A stretch of DNA of 64,000 nucleotides from Burkholderia contaminans. GTDB lineage: Bacteria; Pseudomonadota; Gammaproteobacteria; Burkholderiales; Burkholderiaceae. Under the pieces are notes generated by a model. The model had not been told where the DNA came from, ran no database searches, and worked only from the letters and a program-made list of their open reading frames with translations. A program made the translations under genes and the position numbers. Shown piece by piece: positions 33,753 through 41,430 of this stretch (within the stretch, counting starts at the first letter, position 1; each line of letters opens with the position of its first letter). The stretch is from positions 3,100,001 through 3,164,000 of the forward strand of contig NZ_CP090641.1 in the NCBI RefSeq assembly GCF_029633825.1. Reading direction: 5' to 3'.

Positions 33753-34937
33753 ATGGTCACGATCATGTCAACGTCGATTCGAGAGCGAAGCGCACCGGTA
33801 CTGCAGGAAGCGCGCGCGGAGCGGGGCGCCGGCACGGCCGCGTATACCGCGCGGCCGTGCCGGCTCGCGATCAACGGGAAATTCACCGCGCAGCGCATGA
33901 CGGGCGTTCAGCGCGTGGCATACGAACTGACGGCCGAACTCGCGCGCATCGCGAGCGCCGACGAGGCGCCGTCGCTCGTCGTGCCGTCCGATCACGATCC
34001 GGCGGCCATGCCGGCCGGCGCGCGATCACTGACGTCCGGGCGCCGGCACGGCGCGCTGTGGGAGCAATGGACGCTGCCGCGCATGACGCGTGGCCGGACC
34101 TTGCTGAGCCTATGCAACATTGGCCCGCTGGTGAAGCACGATCAACTGCTGGTGATTTATGACGCGGCGATTTTCGACCTGCCGGCCGGCTATTCGATGG
34201 CGTTCCGACTCTGGTACCGCTTCGCGTTCTCGATCATGAAGCGGCGCGCGCGCCATATCGTGACGATCTCGCATTTTTCGCGGACGCGGCTGGCCGCGCG
34301 GCTTGGCGTGCCGCCCGCGCGCCTGTCGGTCGTGCCGGGGGCGGTCGATCATATCGACCGCATCGATGCCGATCCTGGCGTGCTGTCGCGCCTGAATCTC
34401 GAGACGGACCGCTACGTATTGTTCGTCGGGTCCCTCGCACCCGGCAAGAATCTCGTGCGCGCACTGGCCGCGGTGGCGCTGATGCGCGAGTCGCACCCGA
34501 CGTTGCGTTTCGTGATCGCGGGGGGCGCCAATGCGAAGATCTTCGGTGCACGGGCGGCCGGCCTGCGCGAAGACGATCCGTACGTCACATGGGCCGGTTA
34601 CGTGACCGACGGCGAGCTGAAAGCGTTGTACGAGCATGCGGGCTGCTTCGTGTTTCCGTCGCTGTACGAAGGATTCGGGCTGCCGCCGCTCGAGGCGATG
34701 CGGTGTGGCTGCCCGGTCGTCGTGTCGCACGAAGGGGCGCTTCCGGAAGTCTGCGGCGGTGCAGCGCTGTTCTGCGATGCGTATTCACCGCCGGATATCG
34801 CCGCGGCGATCGCCCGCGTGATGGACGATCCCGAACTGCGGGCACGGTTGCGCACGCTGGGCCGCGAGCACGCGCAGCGATACAGCTGGCAGCGCTCGGC
34901 GCGCATGTTGCTCGACATCGTCCGTGCCGATGCTTGA
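33753..34937 (+). CDS. GT4-family glycosyltransferase
   Basis: 394 residues, GT-B fold. Residues about 35-60 read R-L-A-I-N-G-K-F-T-A-Q-R-M-T-G-V-Q-R-V-A, the acceptor-domain opening with the G-V-Q-R loop seen in EPS GT4 enzymes. The donor domain has F-V-G-S-L-A-P-G-K-N-L, then Y-E-G-F-G-L-P-P-L-E with the E-x7-E pair. The first 30 residues are extra and polar, so the true start could be the ATG at 33765 or further in. It should add a sugar to the lipid-linked EPS intermediate made by the preceding transferase. The hairpin pair just upstream may set its expression relative to that gene. Confidence 0.87.
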   Translation: MVTIMSTSIRERSAPVLQEARAERGAGTAAYTARPCRLAINGKFTAQRMTGVQRVAYELTAELARIASADEAPSLVVPSDHDPAAMPAGARSLTSGRRHGALWEQWTLPRMTRGRTLLSLCNIGPLVKHDQLLVIYDAAIFDLPAGYSMAFRLWYRFAFSIMKRRARHIVTISHFSRTRLAARLGVPPARLSVVPGAVDHIDRIDADPGVLSRLNLETDRYVLFVGSLAPGKNLVRALAAVALMRESHPTLRFVIAGGANAKIFGARAAGLREDDPYVTWAGYVTDGELKALYEHAGCFVFPSLYEGFGLPPLEAMRCGCPVVVSHEGALPEVCGGAALFCDAYSPPDIAAAIARVMDDPELRARLRTLGREHAQRYSWQRSARMLLDIVRADA

Positions 34938-35249
34938 CGCGTGATGAGGCAATGGTGCTCGCGGGGCGAGCGATCCCGGCGGCGCCTGCGATAACCGCAT
35001 TCGACGACGTCGCGATTTCGCGTCCGTCCCCAGTTCCGGCGCGCGTAGGCCGAGCGCTGCAGTGCACGCTGATTCCGGTCAACACACGCACGTTCAATGG
35101 GTTTATCCTGCGTCGAATGCATCCGGCACTTCGTGCTGCCGGGCGCACATCCGGACACGGTGGCAGGCGGTGACGCCGGCCCGCCGCGCACCGTCGCGAC
35201 ACTGCGCGCCGCAATGCTCCGCGCGCAACCCGGAACAGGAGAGACGGCC
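34938..35249. other. 312-bp spacer before the DksA-like gene
   Basis: No gene is seen. No tidy terminator hairpin with a T run was found after the glycosyltransferase. The promoter for the zinc-finger gene must lie here. Confidence 0.35.
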
Positions 35250-35642
35250 ATGGCGCTCGACCCACAACAACGGCAGACGCTGAAACAGCGGCTGAACGAG
35301 AGCGAGCAGACGTTGCGTGCGGAGATCCGCACCAGCGAAGACCAGCGCGCGTCGGAGTCCTATGCAGACCTCGCCGGCGCGGCGCCGGACGAGGGTGACG
35401 AGGCCAATGCGGATCTGTTCGTCGACGTCGATCATGCGTTGATCGGCATGAAACTGACCGAGCTGCGCGCGATCGGCCGCGCCCAGCAGCGGATGCGCGA
35501 CGGCAGCTACGGCGAGTGCATCGACTGCGACGGCTCGGTCGGCTACGAGCGCCTGCTGGCGCGCCCGGCCGCCGAACGCTGCACGCATTGCCAGTCGATC
35601 TACGAGCGGCAATACGCCACGACGCCGCGCGCCTCCCTCTGA
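35250..35642 (+). CDS. TraR/DksA-family C4 zinc-finger protein
   Basis: 130 residues, start supported by AGGAGAG 6-7 nt upstream. The N-terminal half is helical and charged (coiled-coil-like, residues 5-75). The C-terminal half has the zinc motif C-I-D-C then 17 residues then C-T-H-C, in the standard order G-x-Y-G-x-C. DksA-type proteins enter the secondary channel of RNA polymerase and change promoter kinetics with or without ppGpp. The tip of the coiled-coil has D-E-G-D-E-A-N-A-D, not the D-x-x-D-x-A of DksA itself, so it is probably a paralogue with altered activity. It stands alone, 155 bp before polX. Confidence 0.87.
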   Translation: MALDPQQRQTLKQRLNESEQTLRAEIRTSEDQRASESYADLAGAAPDEGDEANADLFVDVDHALIGMKLTELRAIGRAQQRMRDGSYGECIDCDGSVGYERLLARPAAERCTHCQSIYERQYATTPRASL

Positions 35643-35796
35643 CGCCGACACCGTCTCCATCACGACGCTGCACACGCGGCGCGGCCGGCGTACGATATGA
35701 ACGGGCGTCCGGCGGCGTCACCATGCGGCGCCGGGCGGGCAGACGCCGTCGCGCACGCGCGCGGCGCCATCCACGTGGAAGGGAGCCACGCCGATC

Positions 35797-37566
35797 ATGC
35801 CGATCCACAACGCCGAGTGTGCGGCCGTGTTCACCGAGATTGCCGACATGCTCGAGATCCAGGGCGCCAATCCGTTCCGGGTGCGTGCCTATCGCAACGC
35901 AGCACGGACGATTGGCGACTACGGGCGCGATATCCCGAAGATGATCGCGAACGGCGACGATCTCGGGAAGATTCCGTCGATCGGGCCCGATCTCGCGTCG
36001 AAGCTGCGCGAGATCGCGGCGACCGGCACCTGCGAACTGCAGCAAACGCTGCGTCACGCGCTGCCTGGCGCGATCGTCGAGCTGCTCGACGTGCCGGGGC
36101 TCGGCGCGAAGCGTGTGAAGGCGCTCCATGACGCGCTGCACGTCGATTCGCTCGAGCAGCTTCGCGCGGCCGCGAAGAGCGGGCACGTGCGCGAGTTGCC
36201 GGGCTTCGGCGCGAAAACCGAAGCGCATCTGCTCGAAGCGATCGACGACCGGCTGAAGCGCGAACCTCAACGCTTCCTGCTGCCGGATGCGGCGCACTCG
36301 CTGCTGCCGCTGCTCGAACGCCTGCGTGCGATTGCGGGCGTCGGCAAGGCCGTGCCGGCCGGCAGTTTCCGCCGCCGCCGCGAGACGGTCGGCGATCTCG
36401 ACATCCTCGTCACCGCACGTGATCCAGGCGCCGTCGCCGAAGCGTTCGTCGGTTATGGCGAGGTGGCGCGCGTGCTTGCGCACGGCAGGACGAAGTCGAG
36501 CGTCGTGCTCGCCAGCGGATTGCAGGTCGATCTGCGCGTGGTCGATGCCGATGCGTTCGGCGCGGCGCTCGTCTACTTCACCGGATCGAAGGCGCACAAC
36601 ATCGCGTTGCGCAGGATCGCGCAGGCCGGCGGGCTGAAGATCAACGAGTACGGCGTGTTTCGCGGCGACGAACGGATTGCCGGCGCGACCGAGACATCGG
36701 TCTATGCGGCGATCGGGTTGCACGACGTGCCGCCCGAGTTGCGCGAGGATCGCGGCGAGATCGACGCCGCGCGCGCGGGCACGCTGCCGGCGCTGGTCGA
36801 GCGCAAGCACGTGCACGGCGATCTGCATGCGCATACCGACGCGTCGGCCGGCCGCGACAGCCTGCGTGCGATGGCCGATGCGGCACGAGCACGCGGGTTC
36901 GCGTACCTGGCCATCACCGACCGGGCGCCGCATGCCGGCGGTGGCCGCGGCGGCTTCGACTGGCTTTCCCGGCAGCTCGACGAGATCGATCGCCTCAACG
37001 CGTCATTCGACGGGTTCGTGCTGCTCAAGGGCGTGGAGGCGGGCATTCGCGAGGACGGCAGCCTCGATGTGCCCGACGCGATGCTCGGCCGGCTCGACCT
37101 CGTGGTCGGTGCGGTACGCGACGGCTTCGACCTGTCGCGCGACGCACAGACCGCGCGCATGCTGCGCGCGATGGACCATCCGCATTTCACGATTCTCGCG
37201 CACCCGACGGGCCGCGTGCTCGGCGAGCGCGATGCCTGCGAACTCGACGTGCCGCGCGTGATCGCGCATGCCGCGGCGCGCGGTTGCTTCGTCGAACTCG
37301 ATGCGCAGCCGCGGCGGCTCGACCTGCCGGACGTCTGGTGCCGCGAAGCCGCGAAGGCCGGCGTGCCGGTGGCGATCGGCTCCGATGCGCGCAGCGCGGA
37401 CGAACTCGACAATCTTGCGTACGGCGTCGATCAGGCGCGCCGCGGCTGGCTCACGCGGCCCGACGTGCTGAACACGCGCACGCTCGCGCAATTGAGGCCG
37501 CTGCTTGCACGCACGATGGGAGCGGGCGGCTCGTCAAAGCGTAGCGGCGGCGCGAAGGGCGCGTGA
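35797..37566 (+). CDS. polX: DNA polymerase/3'-5' exonuclease PolX
   Basis: 589 residues, full length for bacterial PolX. The N-terminal part has helix-hairpin-helix motifs (G-K-I-P-S-I-G-P-D-L-A-S-K, about 57-69, and D-V-P-G-L-G-A-K-R, 98-106). The polymerase palm has G-S-F-R-R-R-R-E-T-V-G-D-L-D with Asp200 and Asp202, and the third carboxylate Asp245 in Q-V-D-L. The C-terminal PHP domain starts near 339 with H-G-D-L-H-A-H-T-D and has I-L-A-H-P-T-G-R and I-G-S-D-A-R. The enzyme fills short gaps in base-excision repair, and the PHP domain gives Mn-dependent exonuclease or AP-endonuclease activity. It is convergent with the alanine dehydrogenase gene, with 54 bp between ends. Confidence 0.93.
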   Translation: MPIHNAECAAVFTEIADMLEIQGANPFRVRAYRNAARTIGDYGRDIPKMIANGDDLGKIPSIGPDLASKLREIAATGTCELQQTLRHALPGAIVELLDVPGLGAKRVKALHDALHVDSLEQLRAAAKSGHVRELPGFGAKTEAHLLEAIDDRLKREPQRFLLPDAAHSLLPLLERLRAIAGVGKAVPAGSFRRRRETVGDLDILVTARDPGAVAEAFVGYGEVARVLAHGRTKSSVVLASGLQVDLRVVDADAFGAALVYFTGSKAHNIALRRIAQAGGLKINEYGVFRGDERIAGATETSVYAAIGLHDVPPELREDRGEIDAARAGTLPALVERKHVHGDLHAHTDASAGRDSLRAMADAARARGFAYLAITDRAPHAGGGRGGFDWLSRQLDEIDRLNASFDGFVLLKGVEAGIREDGSLDVPDAMLGRLDLVVGAVRDGFDLSRDAQTARMLRAMDHPHFTILAHPTGRVLGERDACELDVPRVIAHAAARGCFVELDAQPRRLDLPDVWCREAAKAGVPVAIGSDARSADELDNLAYGVDQARRGWLTRPDVLNTRTLAQLRPLLARTMGAGGSSKRSGGAKGA

Positions 37567-37620
37567 ACGCAGCCGGCGGCGCGTGCCGTCAGTTGCTGGC
37601 AGGTCATGAATGCGGTCACG

Positions 37621-38736
37621 TCATGCCAGTACACCGGCCGCCGGCACATAGGGCAGGCCAAGCGCCAGCGCGACGGCTTCGTACGTGATGTGTCCGTCGC
37701 ACACGTTCAGGCCCGCGCGCAGATGCGGATCGTCGGTCATTGCCTGCTTCCAGCCCTTGTCGGCGAGCGCGAGCGCATGGGTGAGCGTCGCGTTGTTCAG
37801 CGCGAAGGTCGACGTGCGCGCGACGGCGCCGGGCATGTTCGCGACGCAATAGTGCACGACGCCGTCCACGACGAAGGTGGGGGCCGCGTGCGTCGTGGCG
37901 TGCGACGTCTCGAAGCATCCGCCCTGGTCGATCGCGACGTCGACGACGACCGCTCCCGTGCGCATCGTCGCGATCATGTCGCGCGTGACGAGCCGCGGCG
38001 CCGATGCGCCCGGCACGAGCACGGCGCCGATCACGACGTCGGCGTCGCGCACGGCTTCGTCGATCGTGTGTGCATTCGAGCAGACGGTCGTGATCCGGTT
38101 GGCGAAGACGAGGTCGAGCTGGCGCAGCCGGTTCACGTTGGTATCGAGCACGGTGACGCGCGCGCCGAGGCCGACTGCCATCTGCAGCGCGCCGGTGCCC
38201 ACCACGCCCGCGCCGAGCACGACGACATGCGCGGCCGGTACGCCGGGCACCCCGGCCATCAGCAGGCCACGCCCGCCGCGCGGGCTTTCGAGGTGGGTCG
38301 CCGCGACCTGGATCGACATGCGCCCGGCCACCTCGCTCATCGGCGCGAGCAGCGGCAGGCCGCCGCCCGGGCCCGTCACGGTTTCGTACGCGATGCAGAC
38401 GGCGCCGGACTTCACGAGTGCGGCCGCCTGGTCGGGATCGGGCGCGAGATGCAGGTACGTGTAGAGAATCTGGCCGCGTCGCAGCATCGCGCATTCCGCC
38501 GGCTGCGGCTCCTTGACCTTGACGATCATGTCGGCGCGCGCGAAGACTTCGTCGGCGCCGTCGCAGAGCGATGCACCCGCGGCCGTGTAGTCGTTGTCGA
38601 GCAGGCCGATCGCCGTGCCCGCGCCGCGCTGCACCAGTACGCGATGGCCGTGCCGTGTCAGCTCGCGCGCGCCGGCCGGCGTGAGGCCTACGCGATATTC
38701 GTGGTTCTTGATCTCTTTCGGCACACCGATCAGCAT
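37621..38736 (-). CDS. ald: alanine dehydrogenase
   Basis: 371 residues, standard length. It starts MLIGVPKEIKNHEYRVGLTP, the family opening with the pyruvate-binding Arg, has K-V-K-E-P-Q (catalytic Lys near 75), the catalytic His in Y-L-H-L-A (about 95), and the NAD fold V-V-V-L-G-A-G-V-V-G-T (about 170-180). The C-terminal part holds V-D-V-A-I-D-Q-G-G-C-F-E-T-S. It interconverts L-alanine and pyruvate with NAD(H) in the cytoplasm. It is monocistronic. No Lrp-type regulator is next to it, which is the usual partner in other bacteria. Confidence 0.94.
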   Translation of the reverse strand: MLIGVPKEIKNHEYRVGLTPAGARELTRHGHRVLVQRGAGTAIGLLDNDYTAAGASLCDGADEVFARADMIVKVKEPQPAECAMLRRGQILYTYLHLAPDPDQAAALVKSGAVCIAYETVTGPGGGLPLLAPMSEVAGRMSIQVAATHLESPRGGRGLLMAGVPGVPAAHVVVLGAGVVGTGALQMAVGLGARVTVLDTNVNRLRQLDLVFANRITTVCSNAHTIDEAVRDADVVIGAVLVPGASAPRLVTRDMIATMRTGAVVVDVAIDQGGCFETSHATTHAAPTFVVDGVVHYCVANMPGAVARTSTFALNNATLTHALALADKGWKQAMTDDPHLRAGLNVCDGHITYEAVALALGLPYVPAAGVLA

Positions 38737-39075
38737 GAGTCGCCTCCATGGCCTTCGTTATCGTTGTCGTGCAGGTGCGCATGCGGCGACCGATTGCACG
38801 TGCGGCCGATCGCGCAGGGGGCGTATCGACGGCAGTACTGGAGTAACAGCGTAGTAGCGCGCGGAGGGAAGTCAAGCGGCCGGACCGCGTGCACTGGCGC
38901 GCGCACTGCATCGCAACATGCGCCGTCGCGGGTGGCGGATTGCGACCGGAGGTCGCAATGCACGTGGTGCCGGGTTTCGGTATCGTCACGTGTGGCGCGG
39001 ATAGGGGCCGCGCGCCGGCACTCTGCCGCCAACACATCGAGACGACGAGACAAAGACACGAGGGCATTGACCGAC
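38737..39075. other. 339-bp divergent region between ald and a membrane-protein gene
   Basis: No gene is seen. It must hold the promoters for ald (leftward) and for the small membrane protein (rightward). I see no perfect dyad that stands out. Confidence 0.35.
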
Positions 39076-39492
39076 ATGACCGGAGCGTATTTCAGCGTGC
39101 CGACGCTTTGCGCAATCGCGCTCGTTCACGTCTACTGGGCGTTGGGCGGGCGGCGCGGCAAGGGGGCCGCCATTCCGGAGCAGGACGGCGAGCCGCTATT
39201 GCGGCCGACCGCCGTCGGCACGCTCGCGATCGCGGTGGCGTTGCTGGGCGGCGCGTGCGTGGTTGCCGCGCGTGCCGGCTGGCTGGGGCCGAACACGTAT
39301 CCCGGTACGATCTCGTTCGCGGTCGTTGCGTTCGCACTGATCTTCGCGGTGCGTGCCGTCGGCGATTTCCGATACGTCGGCTTCTTCAAGCGGATTCGCG
39401 GGTCGCGTTTCGCGCGCATGGACACGCTGTGTTACTCGCCGCTCTGCGCGGCGCTGGCGCTGTCCATCGCGTCGATGTTCTGGCCGTGGTGA
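39076..39492 (+). CDS. DUF3995-like small membrane protein
   Basis: 138 residues with four hydrophobic helices (about 7-22, 46-68, 76-98 and 118-137). The first ends in H-V-Y-W-A-L-G-G, and F-R-Y-V-G-F-F-K-R-I-R-G-S-R-F-A-R-M-D occurs in the third loop. Both are typical of DUF3995 proteins, which are of unknown function in the inner membrane. The nearest start codon that leaves the first helix whole is ATG 39076. It is convergent with kptA, only 9 bp apart. Confidence 0.75.
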   Translation: MTGAYFSVPTLCAIALVHVYWALGGRRGKGAAIPEQDGEPLLRPTAVGTLAIAVALLGGACVVAARAGWLGPNTYPGTISFAVVAFALIFAVRAVGDFRYVGFFKRIRGSRFARMDTLCYSPLCAALALSIASMFWPW

Positions 39493-39501
39493 GCGCGCGT
39501 C

Positions 39502-40089
39502 TCAGCGCGCGGGGCCGTCCATCTCTACGAGGAATTCCGCCGGCACGGTGTCGGTCAGCCATACGCCGTTTTCCGCGACGAAGAACGTGTGGCCTTGCCG
39601 ATGCATGCGCCGCGCATCGACCTCGAGTATCACGGGCACGCCGTAGCGCGTGCCGACAGCCAGCGCCGTGCGGATGTCCGGCGACAGATGCACGTGATGA
39701 CGGGCACCAGGTTTCAGCCCTTGCGCTCGAATCGAATCCAGGAAGCGTGTCGCAGTGCCGTGATAGAGGCGCTCGGGCGGCTGCGCGACCGGATAGCGGC
39801 GCTGCACGACCGGTGTCGAATGGCCTTGTACCGCACGGATGCGACGGCCGTCGTCGGAGAGGGCGAAGCGCTGCTTGTCGTTGGTTGCGCAGACGGTTTC
39901 GAGCGTCGCACGATCGAGGTGGTGCCCCTGGCGAGCGGCACCGGCGATCAGTTCGTCGACGTGAGCCCAGCCTTCCGGGTCGAGTTGCAGCCCGATCGAC
40001 TGCGGCGCGTGGCGCAGCACGTAGCTGAGATATCGGCTGATGCCGGTCGCGTCGGTCGCCGGCAGTTCATTTTTCTTGTGTGGTTTCAT
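39502..40089 (-). CDS. kptA: RNA 2'-phosphotransferase (Tpt1/KptA)
   Basis: 195 residues. The N-terminal winged-helix half has S-R-Y-L-S-Y-V-L-R-H-A-P (about 18-29) with the R-H catalytic pair. The ADP-ribosyltransferase half has L-Y-H-G-T-A (the H-G-T NAD-binding motif) and H-V-H-L-S, then V-I-L-E-V-D-A. KptA removes the 2'-phosphate left on RNA by transferring it to NAD, giving ADP-ribose 1'',2''-cyclic phosphate. Its bacterial role is unclear, as bacteria lack the fungal-type tRNA splicing route. It is monocistronic; the region upstream also serves the gluconate dehydrogenase operon. Confidence 0.93.
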   Translation of the reverse strand: MKPHKKNELPATDATGISRYLSYVLRHAPQSIGLQLDPEGWAHVDELIAGAARQGHHLDRATLETVCATNDKQRFALSDDGRRIRAVQGHSTPVVQRRYPVAQPPERLYHGTATRFLDSIRAQGLKPGARHHVHLSPDIRTALAVGTRYGVPVILEVDARRMHRQGHTFFVAENGVWLTDTVPAEFLVEMDGPAR

Positions 40090-40304
40090 GAGAGGCGGAG
40101 GCTACCAGAGCGCCATGCAAACAGGCGCTCCCGGGTACCCCGTGTAGCTGGAAAGAGACATCCGTCGGCGCGACTTGCCACACCGCAATCGTCTACCTGA
40201 CGCCCGCATCAGTCGGTCATCACGCGATCCTTGTCGATTCCGACTCCCGGATTTTTCAATTGTTGCGATTTTCGAGGCATTGAATTGCATTGATGCGACA
40301 CTTA

Positions 40305-40327
40305 ATGGAACCGGTTCCATATATAAT
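40305..40327 (+). promoter_or_regulatory. perfect LacI-type operator joined to a -10 box
   Basis: ATGGAACCGGTTCCAT (40305-40320) is a perfect 16-bp palindrome with the central CG typical of LacI/GalR-family sites. TATAAT follows at 40322-40327, so a bound repressor would cover the promoter spacer. No LacI-type gene is in the window. Confidence 0.7.
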
Positions 40328-40605
40328 TCGCGGCACTTTGTCGCCGGACCCGAAAGAGGGTCGTGCACGTCGCGCTTGCTGTCGGCAAACGCGGCGTCTA
40401 AGTTGAATGAGGGTCATGAGCGATGAAGGGCAGATGCCGGCAGATGCTGGCATTTGTCAGACGATAAGGCTCGCAAAGAAGCCGATCCGTGCAGCGCAAC
40501 CCGAATTGGCGCGATGCGCGGCTGCATGAAGCGCGCTGCCGTGCATGGCACGGGCGGCGCCTGCAGCGAGGTTGTTCGCAACAGACGAAAGAACAGGACG
40601 GCCAG

Positions 40606-40647
40606 CCGCATGCGGCATGGCTGCCATGCCGGGCATGCCGCATGCGG
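40606..40647 (+). other. large leader hairpin with alternative inner fold
   Basis: Perfect 14-bp arms CCGCATGCGGCATG (40606-40619) and CATGCCGCATGCGG (40634-40647) around a 14-nt loop. A competing 8-bp hairpin CGGCATGG-CTG-CCATGCCG uses 40613-40631, so the two folds exclude each other. It ends 45 nt before the start codon. A smaller hairpin CCGTGC-ATG-GCACGG lies at 40539-40553. Confidence 0.6.
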
Positions 40648-40692
40648 AGTGCGCGCGTCCGGGCCCCGATCCCCAACGATCAACATCCGACC

Positions 40693-41430
40693 ATGTCCAC
40701 GCCACCTGACAAACCCAACTCGCGCCGCCGTTTCCTGCGCACGTCGGTCGCGCTCGTGCCGATCGCGTCGGTCGCCGGCTGCGACCTGCGTTCGTCGTCG
40801 CCTTCCGCGACGACCGGCAACGCGCCCGGCGCATCGGCCAACGCCGAACGCGCTCCGTACAAGCCGACCTTTTTCGATGCGAAGGAGTGGGCGTTCGTCC
40901 AGGCGGCCGTCGACCGGCTGATTCCGGCCGACGCCGAAGGTCCCGGCGCGCTCGAATCGGGCGTGCCCGAATTCATCGACCGCCAGATGGAGACGCCGTA
41001 TGCGCACGGCGCCACCTGGTACATGCAGGGGCCATTCCAGCAAGGCGTGCCCGAGCTCGGCTACCAGCTGAAGCTGGTGCCGCGCGACATCTACCGGCTC
41101 GGCATCGCGGCGGTCAACCGTTATTGCGAGAAGACCCACGGCAAGGCGTTCGCGGATCTCGACGCACCGACGCGCGACACCGTGCTCGGCGCGCTGGAAA
41201 AGGGCGGCGCACAGATCGACGACGTGCCGCCCGGCGTGTTCTTCGGTCAGTTGCTGCAGAACACGCGCGAAGGCTACTTCTGCGACCCGGTGCATGGCGG
41301 CAATCACGACATGGCCGCGTGGAAGATGATCGGCTTTCCGGGCGCGCGCGCGGACTTCATGGATTTCGTCAACCAGAACGGCAAGTCGTATCCGTACGGC
41401 CCCGTCTCGATCAACGGGGAGCGCAGCTGA
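40693..41430 (+). CDS. gluconate 2-dehydrogenase small (gamma) subunit
   Basis: 245 residues. A twin-arginine signal is visible: S-R-R-R-F-L-R-T-S (10-18), then a hydrophobic stretch to V-A-G-C. The body is the gluconate dehydrogenase subunit 3 fold (F-F-D-A-K-E-W-A-F-V-Q-A-A-V-D-R-L-I-P-A, about 59-78). The Tat route carries the folded complex of this and the FAD subunit to the periplasm. ATG 40693 fits the signal; a longer open frame runs through the hairpin leader. It is the first gene of three, and its stop overlaps the next start (TGATG). The complex oxidises D-gluconate to 2-ketogluconate and passes electrons to the cytochrome subunit. Confidence 0.92.
   Translation: MSTPPDKPNSRRRFLRTSVALVPIASVAGCDLRSSSPSATTGNAPGASANAERAPYKPTFFDAKEWAFVQAAVDRLIPADAEGPGALESGVPEFIDRQMETPYAHGATWYMQGPFQQGVPELGYQLKLVPRDIYRLGIAAVNRYCEKTHGKAFADLDAPTRDTVLGALEKGGAQIDDVPPGVFFGQLLQNTREGYFCDPVHGGNHDMAAWKMIGFPGARADFMDFVNQNGKSYPYGPVSINGERS

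Larger units (their letters stand above)
40090..40692. other. 603-bp divergent and leader region of the gluconate dehydrogenase operon
   Basis: No gene is supported. It contains the LacI-type palindrome (40305-40320), a TATAAT box (40322-40327) and then a leader of about 360 nt rich in stable hairpins (40539-40553 and 40606-40647). Translation signals in the leader are poor. Confidence 0.55.
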
